This document shows, in pieces, positions 1 through 7,491 of a stretch of 11,018 nucleotides of DNA. The stretch spans positions 1 through 11,018 of the forward strand of contig JAEEGW010000388.1 of the NCBI GenBank assembly GCA_016280525.1, written 5' to 3'. Position numbers and translations under genes: made by a program. This DNA is from Clostridiales bacterium. Its GTDB lineage: Bacteria > Bacillota > Clostridia > Oscillospirales > CAG-272. Within the stretch, counting starts at the first letter, position 1. Every line of letters starts with the position of its first letter. Below the pieces are notes generated by a model. The model was not told where the DNA came from. It ran no database searches and saw nothing but the letters and a program-made list of their open reading frames with translations.

Positions 1-1671
1 GAATACTCCGTAAAACGCGGAATATACTGTTATATCCGTCTCGCCTTCGGACACGCCGTATACCGTGCCGCTGCTTGTGACGCCGGCTGTATTTGCGTTA
101 TCAGTTATATAAAGCAGTTCCGCCGGGAACGCGTCCGCGGGCGTAATTGCCGGGGAAAGTTTTAAGGATCCTCCGACTTGCAGCGTAAGCGTCTGCGGCA
201 GAGTTATTTTACGCACCGCCGGCAAAGACGCGACCGGACACGCAGCCGATACGCGGAAGCCGTATGAGCCCGCCGTTATTGAAACGAGCGTTACCTCAAC
301 CGTATCTCCGTCAATGAATAACGTTTTTCCGGCTAAAGAGCCGCCGTAGTACGTGCCGTAAAGATTGCCGTTTTTATCCTGTATCTTCACCGCGTCCGCG
401 GATGAAAGCATATCCGAGGACGAAAACGTGACGGCTATGCGCTCAGGATTTCCGGGGACGGTGTAAGTGTATCTGAACGTGCCTTTTTCGTATGGATGAG
501 CGGATTCTATGACCGCCGCGCCGTCCGAAACGGTTATTTTCAGCACCGCGCAGTCTCCTCCGCGGCGGGAAACGGCGTAAACGTCCGCCTCGCCCTCGAA
601 TACGGCGGTCACCGCGCCGTCCTCAACGCGCACGTTTGACGACACGGTATAAAGATCGTATCCCGTGTCTGCCGGCGTATAGGTTTCACCTACTTTTAAA
701 GTTATTTCCGCGTTTATCTGCTTCAGCGCGGTAAAAGCGACGTTATCCGGCGTCAGTTTGTCACACAGACCGAACGTATCGCTTCCGTACGACGCGCCGC
801 CGCACGATGCGTGCTCAAGGTCAACGCAGCCGTAAAACGCTTTGCTTGCTATGGTTTTTACGTTTTTGCCGATAGGCGCGGTGCGAAGCGCGGTGCATCC
901 TGCAAAAGTAAGTTCCGGTATGGCCGTCTGATTCTGCGGGAATGACACGGCGATAAGCGAAGTATCGGAAAAAAATATTCCCACCCCGTCAAGCGAGGAG
1001 GCGGAAATATCCGCGTAAACGAGTTTTTCACAGCAGGCGAAAGCGTATTCCGATACGGAAGCAGCGCCGGGGACGGTTATTTTTTCTATCGCGCTTTTTT
1101 CAAACGCGTGAGCGCCTATTGACGTAAGCGATGACGATAAAATTATATTTTTTATATCGGACAGATAAAACGCGTACCGTCCGGCTGCTGTCATACCCGC
1201 CGCGTCGACTTCCGTCAGCCGGCTGCCTGAAAAAGCGTACGCGCCGACTTTGACGTTTTGCGGTATCTTATATTCGCCGGTCCGCGCCTCCGGGTATCTT
1301 ACAAGCGTTTTTTTGTCCGAGGTAAAAAGCACGCCGTCGACTGATACGTAATTTCCGGACGCTTCAAATTCGTATAAAGAAGGCATTGCGGAAAACGCGC
1401 CGTCTTCTACCGTCTTCACGCTGTCCGGTATAACTATTTTATACGTTGATATATTGCCGGAGAACGCGCCGGACGCTATCGTACCGACGGGCAGACCTTT
1501 ATACTCGCGCGGTATTCTTACCTCCGCTTCGTTTTTGGAATAGGAGGAAAGTATATAAGACTTGCCGTCTTCGGCAAGCGTGTATGTCACGCCGTCTTCG
1601 CCGTTTGCAGAGAACGCAAAAAGCACGGACAGACTTATGATGATAAGAACCGCCGCTAACAGCTTTTTCAT
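1..1671 (-). CDS. Secreted leucine-rich-repeat (BspA-like) and bacterial Ig-like surface protein, C-terminus outside the window
   Basis: The frame is open for 557 codons from ATG at 1671 to the left edge, so the C-terminus is missing. The first 20 or so residues (MKKLLAAVLIIISLSVLFAF) are a signal peptide. Residues about 30-265 hold repeats of the LRR_5/BspA type, seen as recurring G-A-F or Y-A-F cores followed by I-x-x-I-x-I/V-P (for example IASGAFSG, VEDGAFSA, VGAYAFSG, IGAHAFEK, VSEYAFAC). Two stretches then resemble bacterial Ig-like group 2 domains: a degenerate one near 317-367 (ITLKVGETY) and a clearer one near 490-557 (LTLQVGGSLKLSPAITPADA). A good ribosome binding site (AAAGGAGGAG) precedes the ATG. 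Proteins of this type are extracellular adhesins or structural proteins; the ligand cannot be deduced. An anchor such as SLH or LPXTG could lie beyond the edge. Confidence 0.88.
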   Translation of the reverse strand, partial: MKKLLAAVLIIISLSVLFAFSANGEDGVTYTLAEDGKSYILSSYSKNEAEVRIPREYKGLPVGTIASGAFSGNISTYKIVIPDSVKTVEDGAFSAMPSLYEFEASGNYVSVDGVLFTSDKKTLVRYPEARTGEYKIPQNVKVGAYAFSGSRLTEVDAAGMTAAGRYAFYLSDIKNIILSSSLTSIGAHAFEKSAIEKITVPGAASVSEYAFACCEKLVYADISASSLDGVGIFFSDTSLIAVSFPQNQTAIPELTFAGCTALRTAPIGKNVKTIASKAFYGCVDLEHASCGGASYGSDTFGLCDKLTPDNVAFTALKQINAEITLKVGETYTPADTGYDLYTVSSNVRVEDGAVTAVFEGEADVYAVSRRGGDCAVLKITVSDGAAVIESAHPYEKGTFRYTYTVPGNPERIAVTFSSSDMLSSADAVKIQDKNGNLYGTYYGGSLAGKTLFIDGDTVEVTLVSITAGSYGFRVSAACPVASLPAVRKITLPQTLTLQVGGSLKLSPAITPADAFPAELLYITDNANTAGVTSSGTVYGVSEGETDITVYSAFYGVF

Positions 1672-1705
1672 ACTTCTCCTCCTTTCCTAATATTATCTCA
1701 ATTGT

Positions 1706-1735
1706 ATTATATCATAGAAGTATGTATTTTGTAAA
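1706..1735 (-). promoter_or_regulatory. Sigma-A-type promoter of the LRR surface protein gene
   Basis: On the minus strand, TTTACA (1730-1735) and TATAAT (1706-1711) are separated by 18 bp. The predicted start is near 1699, giving a leader of about 28 nt that contains the AAAGGAGGAG ribosome binding site. Together with the terminator at 1766-1791, this makes the surface protein gene a separate transcription unit. Confidence 0.7.
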
Positions 1736-1765
1736 GTAGGTAAATAAAAATAATAAAAAAATTTA

Positions 1766-1791
1766 AAGCCCGGCGAAATATCGCCGGGCTT
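1766..1791 (-). terminator. Intrinsic terminator at the end of the thyA-folA-mreB-lipoprotein unit
   Basis: An 11-bp perfect stem (AAGCCCGGCGA with TCGCCGGGCTT) has a 4-nt loop. On the minus strand it is followed by TAAATTTTTTTATT, giving a U-tract. It starts 11 nt after the TAA of the solute-binding protein gene. On the plus strand the stem is followed by ATTTTTT, so it could work both ways, but no plus-strand gene ends here. Confidence 0.9.
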
Positions 1792-1802
1792 ATTTTTTGA
1801 TC

Positions 1803-3275
1803 TTAAATCTTACTGTACTGTTTTACAATGCTCTTTATGGCTTTCTCCGCTTTTTTGCTTGCGGATTTGTATTTTGACGCAAATTCCGTGCTGCCTGACG
1901 CCACAAGGTTGTTGAAAACGTTTGACAGGCCTACGCTTGAATAAATATAACCTATGTCGTATACGCGGGACTGAAGGATTATATCTATCATCTCAAACGA
2001 TTCTGAATCTCTCGCTTTCTTTCTCTTCAGCGTTACCTCGTAGTAAGCCGGCGTCAGATACTGATACGAATACAGCGCGAACGCCTCTATGATGTAAGCC
2101 GTTTCCTGCGGTTTGTCAACGTTTGAAGGTATGCTTATCATGGAGCCGACGCCGTCAACGTGCGTTCTGTAATGCTCCTGCGCCTCGTCATATTTCGGTG
2201 TGGGCAAAACGCCGTACGGCGAATCCATATCGCTTAAGTTTACTATATAGCTTAAAACTTCCGAATAGAACAGGCCCTGGTTGTTCATGAACATGTCTCT
2301 CGTCTGTTCCGGTTTGTTTAATGATATCCACGTATAGTTATCGTCGTGTATCAGCTTTTTGCAGTACGTCAGAAGGTCCATTATCTTTTCCTGATAGTCG
2401 CCCATAACGACAGTCGGTTCTCCGTCTATAAGATCGACCGTCTTTATATCGCTCGTATAAAGGAAGTTCGTTAAGCCGCCGCCGTTTGTCGTGAGGAAGC
2501 CGTAGATATCGTTTTCATCGTACTTGCTGTCGCCGTTTTCGTCTTTAGATACCTTTTTTACGTATTCGTAGAATTTATCAAGAGTCCACGTGCCGTTTTT
2601 AACGAGCTGATACGGTTCTTCCAGGTCGTTGTCCGCTATCATCTTCTTGTTGAACAGCATTATCCACGTTACGTCGTTGTCAAGTATGTTTATATCGCCG
2701 TTCATGAAGTAGACCTTGCCGTTTATGGCGCAGTCGCGCAGCGTGCCGGGATCCCACCATTCCTGGTCGAGATTCATATAATCTTTAAGGTCAAGGAAAT
2801 TGTAAAGATAACCGCCCTGAGCAAGAGCGCCCGTATCCGGTCCGTTTGCCATTATCAGATCGTACGATTTTGCGTTTGATTTGTTGTCGTTCATCGCAGT
2901 CGTGGAAACGGCCGTCACCGCGTTTTTAGTGATAGTCACGCCAAAAGTGTCATACATTGCCGTGTTTCTGTTGAAAACGGCGTCCTGGATCGGCTCGGAG
3001 CTTGCTTCCTCCGCCCAGATCTCTTTTTCGGAGTTGCCGACGCCCGCCATGCACAAAACGTTGAAGGTACGGTTGTAATTCGTCTGCGGAAGTTTAGCGA
3101 GATACTCTCTTGCTACGTCCGCGTTAGTCTTCTCGGCTTCTTCCGTAACTTCTTCGGTTTCAGTCGCCGTTTCCGCTTCCGTTGCCGGCGTCGTCTCAAC
3201 CGGTTTTTCCGTGCACGCTACGAAAGTTCCGGCAATAAACAACAAGCTCAACAGAATACATAGTGTTTTTTTCAT
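1803..3275 (-). CDS. Extracellular solute-binding lipoprotein (ABC-type, carbohydrate-binding style)
   Basis: This 490-residue protein has a lipoprotein signal: a charged start, a hydrophobic run, then FVAC with the probable lipidated Cys at residue 21. A Thr/Glu-rich flexible linker follows (about 22-51). The mature part has family-1-like binding-protein features: an LPQTNYNRTFNVLC first strand, NGTWTLDKFYEYVKKV at 227-242, and a calcium-loop-like DENGDSKYDEND at 245-256 just before IYGF. I infer that it captures a sugar or oligosaccharide outside the membrane; the ligand is not readable. No permease or ATPase gene is nearby, so it must share a transporter encoded elsewhere or act as a sensor. 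The ATG has AAGGGAG upstream and lies 21 nt after the mreB stop codon, so the two are probably co-transcribed. Confidence 0.85.
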   Translation of the reverse strand: MKKTLCILLSLLFIAGTFVACTEKPVETTPATEAETATETEEVTEEAEKTNADVAREYLAKLPQTNYNRTFNVLCMAGVGNSEKEIWAEEASSEPIQDAVFNRNTAMYDTFGVTITKNAVTAVSTTAMNDNKSNAKSYDLIMANGPDTGALAQGGYLYNFLDLKDYMNLDQEWWDPGTLRDCAINGKVYFMNGDINILDNDVTWIMLFNKKMIADNDLEEPYQLVKNGTWTLDKFYEYVKKVSKDENGDSKYDENDIYGFLTTNGGGLTNFLYTSDIKTVDLIDGEPTVVMGDYQEKIMDLLTYCKKLIHDDNYTWISLNKPEQTRDMFMNNQGLFYSEVLSYIVNLSDMDSPYGVLPTPKYDEAQEHYRTHVDGVGSMISIPSNVDKPQETAYIIEAFALYSYQYLTPAYYEVTLKRKKARDSESFEMIDIILQSRVYDIGYIYSSVGLSNVFNNLVASGSTEFASKYKSASKKAEKAIKSIVKQYSKI

Positions 3276-3296
3276 ATATAACTCCCTTCCGGTTAT

Positions 3297-4295
3297 TTAT
3301 TTTCTGTATTTGTGTCTTACGGGCGAAAGGCCTGCGCTGTCCGCCTTGCCCGCGCCTATGACTACGCACAAAGTCGGATCGTCCGCCACTCTGACGGGCA
3401 GCCCCGTCACGCTGCTTATCATCTTGTCAAGTCCGTATATCTGACAGCCGCCTCCGGTCATGACTATGCCGTTTTCCGCAATATCGGAAACGAGCTCCGG
3501 CGGCGTTTTTTCAATAACGGCGCAAATCTCCTCAATAAGCCTTGTGACCGGCTCTAAAAGCGCCTCCGTCATATCGTAAGAGGTAAGCTCTATAAGAAGC
3601 GGCGCCCTCGTTTTAAGATTTTTGCCCGTTACGGTTATCGTCTGTACGTCGTTTCTGCGCCATACGGAGCCGATGGCGATCTTCGCCTCCTCCGCCGTGC
3701 GCTCGCCTATAAGCAGCGAGTACTTGTTTCTTACGTATTTGATTATCGCCGCCGTCATTTCGTCTCCGGCAACGCGCACAGACGAGGACAGTACCGCTCC
3801 GCCCGAGCAGATAACGGCTATATCCGTCGTGCCGCCGCCTATATCGACTATCATGTGTCCTCGATCAGACGTTACGTCTATCCCCGCGCCAATCGCCGCT
3901 GCAACGGGCTCGTCTATAAGAAACGGCTCTTTGAGTCCCGCGGAAACGGCGGCGTCTCTTACCGCGTTTTCCTCAACGTCCGTCACTATGCTCGGCACGG
4001 CGATGACGGCTTCCGGCGGAAGCAAAGTTCTTCCGTAGCTCTTTTTCAAAAACCGCTTGAGCATGACGACCGTGTGGTTAAAACGGCTTATAACGCCGTC
4101 TCTTATCGGACGTACGACTTCCATTCCCTCCGGCTCGCGCTCGAAAAGCTCCGCCGCCTCACGCCCGACGAGGGTCGCTTTATTCAGATATTTGTCCACC
4201 GCTATAACGGAAGGTTCGTTTAAGATAACGCCCTTTCCCTCCGTATATATCTGTATCGTGGACGTTCCCAGATCTATTGCTAATTTCCTGCTCAT
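3297..4295 (-). CDS. mreB: MreB/Mbl-family actin-like cell-shape protein
   Basis: At 332 residues this is the normal MreB length. The actin-fold nucleotide pocket is complete: phosphate-1 loop DLGTSTIQIY (8-17, more often DLGTANTLVY), connect-1 EPVAAAIGAG (129-138), phosphate-2 DIGGGTTD (151-158), the IGERTAEEAK helix (196-205), and adenosine motif GIVMTGGGCQIYGLD (276-290). MreB filaments lie under the membrane and direct lateral peptidoglycan synthesis. The copy is somewhat divergent (GDEMTAAI where GGDxFDxAI is common), so it may be a paralogue such as Mbl or MreBH rather than the main MreB. It is not beside mreC/mreD here but follows folA by 20 nt. No good Shine-Dalgarno sequence precedes the ATG (AATAAAAGATTGATTTTTAC); the start was chosen because the N-terminus matches the family exactly. 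Confidence 0.9.
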   Translation of the reverse strand: MSRKLAIDLGTSTIQIYTEGKGVILNEPSVIAVDKYLNKATLVGREAAELFEREPEGMEVVRPIRDGVISRFNHTVVMLKRFLKKSYGRTLLPPEAVIAVPSIVTDVEENAVRDAAVSAGLKEPFLIDEPVAAAIGAGIDVTSDRGHMIVDIGGGTTDIAVICSGGAVLSSSVRVAGDEMTAAIIKYVRNKYSLLIGERTAEEAKIAIGSVWRRNDVQTITVTGKNLKTRAPLLIELTSYDMTEALLEPVTRLIEEICAVIEKTPPELVSDIAENGIVMTGGGCQIYGLDKMISSVTGLPVRVADDPTLCVVIGAGKADSAGLSPVRHKYRK

Positions 4296-4315
4296 TTTAT
4301 GTAAAAATCAATCTT

Positions 4316-4828
4316 TTATTTTTTTCTGCAGCGTCTTCTTACACGCTTATACGTTACGTATCTGTAAGGCGTTCCGTCCGTATCGTAGTACTGTTCGCTT
4401 TCTTCTTCCACTTTCCATTCCGGCATCTCGTCAAGATTCGGGATAAACGTGTCCGCCTCATAATGTTTGTCTATTTTCGTTATGTACGCGGTGTCGCAGT
4501 ACGGAAGAAGCTGGTTGTAGACCGAGCCGCCGCCGATTACGAAAACGTCCTTGTCTTTTATCTTTTTTGATACTTTGACCGCTTCTTCCAGGCTGTGGAC
4601 GACGGTCGCGCCTTCTATTTCTATCTCGTCGGGATACAAAACTATGTTTTCCCTGTTTTTCAGCGGTTTGCCCCCGGGCAGAGATAAAAGAGTGTTGTAA
4701 CCCATTATAACGGCGTTGCCCGTTGTGATCTCTTTGAATCTTTTTAAGTCCGTGGATATCCTTGCAAGCAGATCGCCTTTATATCCTATCGCCCAGTCGT
4801 CGGCTACGGCAACAATAAGTTTGAGCAT
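4316..4828 (-). CDS. folA: Dihydrofolate reductase
   Basis: This enzyme reduces dihydrofolate to tetrahydrofolate with NADPH. The 170-residue protein has the standard fold order: IVAVADDWAIG (5-15) for the first strand and Met20-type loop, the active-site acid Asp27 in STDLKRFKEIT, VIMGYNTLLSLPGGKPLKNRENIVL for the NADPH side, and FVIGGGSVYNQLLPYCDTAYITKI for the later Gly-Gly cofactor motif. A basic tail (RVRRRCRKK) ends the protein. AAGGAG precedes the ATG at ideal spacing and overlaps the thyA TAA stop 10 nt upstream, so translation is probably coupled. This pairing is expected, because ThyA makes the dihydrofolate that FolA recycles. Confidence 0.96.
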   Translation of the reverse strand: MLKLIVAVADDWAIGYKGDLLARISTDLKRFKEITTGNAVIMGYNTLLSLPGGKPLKNRENIVLYPDEIEIEGATVVHSLEEAVKVSKKIKDKDVFVIGGGSVYNQLLPYCDTAYITKIDKHYEADTFIPNLDEMPEWKVEEESEQYYDTDGTPYRYVTYKRVRRRCRKK

Positions 4829-4838
4829 TTTTTTCTCC

Positions 4839-5669
4839 TTATTCCGCTACGGGTATTTTGCAGTCAAGATCCGTATATTCGTAATTTTCCAGCCTGAAGC
4901 TGTTTTTGGTGAACTGATAAAAGTCTTTTATATCCGGATCGAGTATAAGCTTCGGCGCGGGCTTCTGTTCGTTCTGAATTATCTGTTTCACTATCGGTAT
5001 ATGTCTGTCGTAGATATGCGCGTCGGCTATAACGTGCACGAATTCGCCCGGCTCAAGACCTGACACCTGCGCGAACATCATGACGAGCAACGCGTACTGC
5101 GCAACGTTCCAGTTGTTGGCGACGAGCATGTCGTTGCTGCGCTGATTGAGTATGGCGCAGAGCTTGTTGCCGGAAACGTTGAACGTCATGCTGTAAGCGC
5201 ACGGATAAAGCGCCATTTCCGACAGGTCCGCGTGGTTGTATATGTTCGTTATCATACGTCTGCTCGCGCGGTTGTTTTTCAAATCGTATAAAACTCTGTC
5301 GACCTGGTCGAACATACCTTCTTTGTACTTATGTTTTATTCCGAGCTGATAGCCGTACGCTTTGCCTATCGTCCCGTTCTCGTCCGCCCACTGATCCCAG
5401 ATATGGCTTTCAAGCTCCGATATTTTATTTGATTTTTTCTGCCATATCCACAAAAGCTCCTGCGCCGCGGATTTGATGAACGTGCGGCGTATCGTGAGTA
5501 TCGGGAACTCCTTTGACAGATCGTATCTGTTTACTATACAGAATTTTTTAACGGTGTGCGCCGGCGTGCCGTCGTCCCATTTGGGGCGTACGTCAAGGTC
5601 GGTATCCCAGATGCCGTGCTCCATTATATCCGTAACGTTTTCTATAAACACTTTATCAGCGTAGCTCAT
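4839..5669 (-). CDS. thyA: Thymidylate synthase ThyA
   Basis: ThyA converts dUMP and methylene-tetrahydrofolate to dTMP and dihydrofolate in the cytoplasm. The protein has 276 residues. Key features are the N-terminal Arg region, ELLWIW (71-76), RRMITNIYN (136-144), the catalytic Cys157 in ALYPCAYSM (usually PPCH), the dUMP-binding NQRSNDMLVANNWNVAQYA (175-193) with RS, D and N in place, DAHIYDRH (216-223), and the C-terminal IPVAE. The ANNWN variant, where many enzymes have LPFN, and the tyrosine before the catalytic Pro-Cys look like the Bacillus/phage-type branch; that assignment is from memory. GGAG lies 7 nt before the ATG. It is the first gene of the unit driven by the promoter at 5698-5726. 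Confidence 0.97.
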   Translation of the reverse strand: MSYADKVFIENVTDIMEHGIWDTDLDVRPKWDDGTPAHTVKKFCIVNRYDLSKEFPILTIRRTFIKSAAQELLWIWQKKSNKISELESHIWDQWADENGTIGKAYGYQLGIKHKYKEGMFDQVDRVLYDLKNNRASRRMITNIYNHADLSEMALYPCAYSMTFNVSGNKLCAILNQRSNDMLVANNWNVAQYALLVMMFAQVSGLEPGEFVHVIADAHIYDRHIPIVKQIIQNEQKPAPKLILDPDIKDFYQFTKNSFRLENYEYTDLDCKIPVAE

Positions 5670-5697
5670 TTTAAAACTCCAGACATTTATTTATTCT

Positions 5698-5726
5698 ATT
5701 CTATCACTAAATTATTTATATGTCAA
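5698..5726 (-). promoter_or_regulatory. Strong sigma-A promoter for the thyA-folA-mreB unit, overlapping the end of nagZ
   Basis: On the minus strand a perfect TTGACA (5721-5726), a 17-bp spacer and TAGAAT (5698-5703) preceded by TGA (extended -10) form a near-consensus promoter. The -35 box lies within the last codons of nagZ (Leu-Asp-Ile) and the spacer covers its TAA. The predicted start is near 5691, giving a leader of about 22 nt with the thyA ribosome binding site. Confidence 0.85.
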
Positions 5727-6711
5727 GACCTATTCTGCGTTTCATTTCAAGTATTCTGCAAACCGCGCCGTCAAGCACGTCTTCGGGAACGATACCGTTC
5801 TTTACCGCCTCGCAGATATGATTATATCCTTCCTCGAACAGCGCTGTAATTATCATATCGTTTCCGCACAGCAGCGCGCGCACGCACGGGTCGGCGCCGT
5901 TCGTGAACTGCCTTATCGCGTTCATAGTCAGAGAATCCGTTATTATAACGCCGTCAAAACCCATTTTTTCACGCAGATACGCGTGTATCGGGTACGAAAG
6001 CGACGCGGGAAAGTCCGGATCAAAGCAGTTTACAATGTTGTGAGACACCATAACGCTCTGCGCGCCGGCGGCGATACCCGCTTCAAACGGCAAAAGGTCT
6101 TTTGTTTCAAATTCGGACAGAGCTCTGACGTCGGTCGACATTCCCATGTGCGTGTCGGAGTTGCCGCCGTACCCCGGAAAATGTTTTAACGAACAGCAAA
6201 GTCCGGCTTCTGTCATAGCTTTAACACTTGTTTTTATGAACTCGGCGCACATCTGCGGCGTATGACCGAAGCTGCGCTTCGCTATGTATTTGCTGTCGTC
6301 ATCCGTGTAATCGCAGACGGGCGCTAAATCGTAGTTTACGCCCATTGACAGCATTAGCTCCGCTTTTTCTTTAGCTTCGTAGTAAACGGCGTCAAAACCG
6401 CCCTGTTCATATATGTCTTTCGGCGATTTGAACGGCTCGGCTCTGTACTGCTTGAACTTGCTTATGCGCACGACGGTCCCGCCCTCTTCGTCCGCGGCGA
6501 TGAGAAGCGGTATTTTCGCTTCTTTATTGCATTTTTCCGTAAATTCTCTAACGGATCCCGGGTCTTTGTTCTCAAAATTATGCGCGAACATCAAAAGACC
6601 GCCTAAGTGCAGACGCGAGACGAGCTCCTCCGCTCCCTCCGCCGGACAGTGCGCTAAAAACAACTGCCCGACCTTTTCTTCAAGCGTCATTTTTTTGATC
6701 AAATTTTCCAT
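5716..6711 (-). CDS. nagZ: Beta-N-acetylhexosaminidase, glycoside hydrolase family 3 (NagZ type)
   Basis: NagZ removes terminal N-acetylglucosamine from muropeptides during wall recycling. The 331-residue protein is a single GH3 N-terminal barrel with no signal peptide, matching the size of cytoplasmic NagZ. Visible motifs are DEEGG (74-78), KRSFG (145-149), substrate-binding KHFPG (176-180), the Asp186-x-His188 acid/base dyad typical of NagZ, and the nucleophile Asp259 in GFDGVIITDSLTM. The C-terminal GH3 sandwich domain found in beta-glucosidases is absent, which favours NagZ. The ATG has only purine-rich AAGAATAAAAAG upstream, not a clear GGAGG. No convincing promoter lies in the 96-nt gap after hpf, so read-through from hpf is likely. 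Confidence 0.92.
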   Translation of the reverse strand: MENLIKKMTLEEKVGQLFLAHCPAEGAEELVSRLHLGGLLMFAHNFENKDPGSVREFTEKCNKEAKIPLLIAADEEGGTVVRISKFKQYRAEPFKSPKDIYEQGGFDAVYYEAKEKAELMLSMGVNYDLAPVCDYTDDDSKYIAKRSFGHTPQMCAEFIKTSVKAMTEAGLCCSLKHFPGYGGNSDTHMGMSTDVRALSEFETKDLLPFEAGIAAGAQSVMVSHNIVNCFDPDFPASLSYPIHAYLREKMGFDGVIITDSLTMNAIRQFTNGADPCVRALLCGNDMIITALFEEGYNHICEAVKNGIVPEDVLDGAVCRILEMKRRIGLDI

Positions 6712-6714
6712 CTT

Positions 6715-6752
6715 TTTATTCTTTATTGTTTCTTCTTTATTCTTTGTTCTTC
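6715..6752. repeat. Imperfect tandem repeat in the nagZ leader
   Basis: Two adjacent pyrimidine-rich units on the plus strand, 6715-6735 (21 bp) and 6736-6752 (17 bp), share TTTATTCTTT at the start and GTT(T)CTTC at the end. The longer unit has a 4-bp insertion. On the nagZ mRNA they form an unstructured purine-rich leader just before the start codon, which might help ribosome loading where a Shine-Dalgarno sequence is lacking. Replication slippage is the simplest origin. Confidence 0.55.
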
Positions 6753-6765
6753 AATTCAATCCAAA

Positions 6766-6791
6766 GGGGCTATCGCAACCGCGACAGCCCC
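6766..6791 (-). terminator. Hairpin after hpf, probably a weak or partial terminator
   Basis: On the minus strand GGGGCTGTCGC pairs with GCGATAGCCCC (11 bp including one G-U pair) across a GGTT loop, 16 nt after the hpf stop. Only TTT follows before GGATTG, so the U-tract is poor. It may attenuate read-through into nagZ or protect the hpf mRNA 3' end. Confidence 0.55.
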
Positions 6792-6807
6792 GATCTGCAA
6801 CCGTATT

Positions 6808-7335
6808 TTATTTGACAGGCTCGATCAAACCGTAGCTGTTTCCTTCTCTTTTATATACAACGTTGATCTTGCCGGACGCCTCGTTTTCAAATACGAAGAA
6901 TGAGTGATCGAGCAGGTTCATCTGCAGGATAGCTTCCTCAGCCGTCATGGGCTTGATGTCAAACTCCTTGACTCTGATGTCAAACTCTTTCTCTTCTTCC
7001 GCTTCCGGAACGTCCGCCGTCGCAGCGGCAAAATCCTTGTTTCTTATGCGCTTCTGCAGGCGCGTCTTGTGCTTTCTGATCTGCCTTTCGATCGAATCCA
7101 TGGCAGAATCCAAAGCTGTCTGGAAGGTCGGCGCAGTCTCCTCGGCACGGAACAGCGTTCCGCTCACGTTGATAGTCAGCTCAAGCTTCTTGTCTCCGTT
7201 CTTGCGTTCCTTGAGCGTCAGCTTAGCCTCCGTCTGATCTCCGAAAAATTTGTCAAATTTCTTCAGTTTTTTGTCAAACAGCTCACGGAGATCGTCGGTC
7301 AGATCGACCTGTTTTGCAACTACCAGAATTTTCAT
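6808..7335 (-). CDS. hpf: Ribosome hibernation promoting factor, long form
   Basis: Long HPF binds the 30S decoding region and dimerises 70S ribosomes into inactive 100S particles during slow growth or stress. The 175-residue protein has an N-terminal S30AE domain (about 1-97, MKILVVAKQVDLTDDLRELF through QIRKHKTRLQKR), an acidic linker (about 108-118, EAEEEKE), and the C-terminal dimerisation domain (about 121-175) with the characteristic FDIKPMTAEEAILQMNLLDHSFFVFENEASGKINVVYKR...YGLIEP pattern split by short linkers. The tail separates it from short HPF and YfiA. Its start is preceded by AAAGGTAAGAGAAGACT, only a moderate ribosome binding site, while a stronger AAGGAG (7375-7380) sits about 40 nt upstream, too far to be used directly. 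Two candidate promoters precede it. Confidence 0.96.
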   Translation of the reverse strand: MKILVVAKQVDLTDDLRELFDKKLKKFDKFFGDQTEAKLTLKERKNGDKKLELTINVSGTLFRAEETAPTFQTALDSAMDSIERQIRKHKTRLQKRIRNKDFAAATADVPEAEEEKEFDIRVKEFDIKPMTAEEAILQMNLLDHSFFVFENEASGKINVVYKREGNSYGLIEPVK

Positions 7336-7388
7336 AGTCTTCTCTTACCTTTCTTTCGGTATTTGTAAAGATCTCTCCTTACGCTTTT

Positions 7389-7417
7389 ATTATATCACAT
7401 CTTTTGTGAAAAGTAAA
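7389..7417 (-). promoter_or_regulatory. Proximal hpf promoter
   Basis: On the minus strand TTTACT (7412-7417), a 17-bp spacer and TATAAT (7389-7394) are preceded by TGA, an extended -10. The predicted start is near 7382, giving a leader of about 47 nt that begins close to an AAGGAG sequence. Confidence 0.72.
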
Positions 7418-7462
7418 TAAAAATTCCAAAATTAAATTTGAATTTTTGTGATTTTTTTGATA

Positions 7463-7491
7463 ATTATATCATATACCTTTATAAAAGTCAA
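7463..7491 (-). promoter_or_regulatory. Distal hpf promoter, overlapping the end of the AadA-like gene
   Basis: On the minus strand TTGACT (7486-7491), a 17-bp spacer and TATAAT (7463-7468) with TGA just before the -10 make a near-consensus extended promoter. It spans the last codons and the stop (7469-7471) of the upstream gene, the same arrangement as at nagZ/thyA. The start would be near 7456, about 120 nt before hpf. Confidence 0.7.

Noticed and set aside
3622..4223. Plus-strand open frames opposite mreB
   Set aside because: They are antisense to a gene with full family motifs and have no ribosome binding site; long shadow frames are expected with this codon use.
7419..7447. Terminator after the AadA-like gene
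   Set aside because: The 8-bp stem AAAAATTC/GAATTTTT is nearly all A-T with a 13-nt loop; too weak to call.
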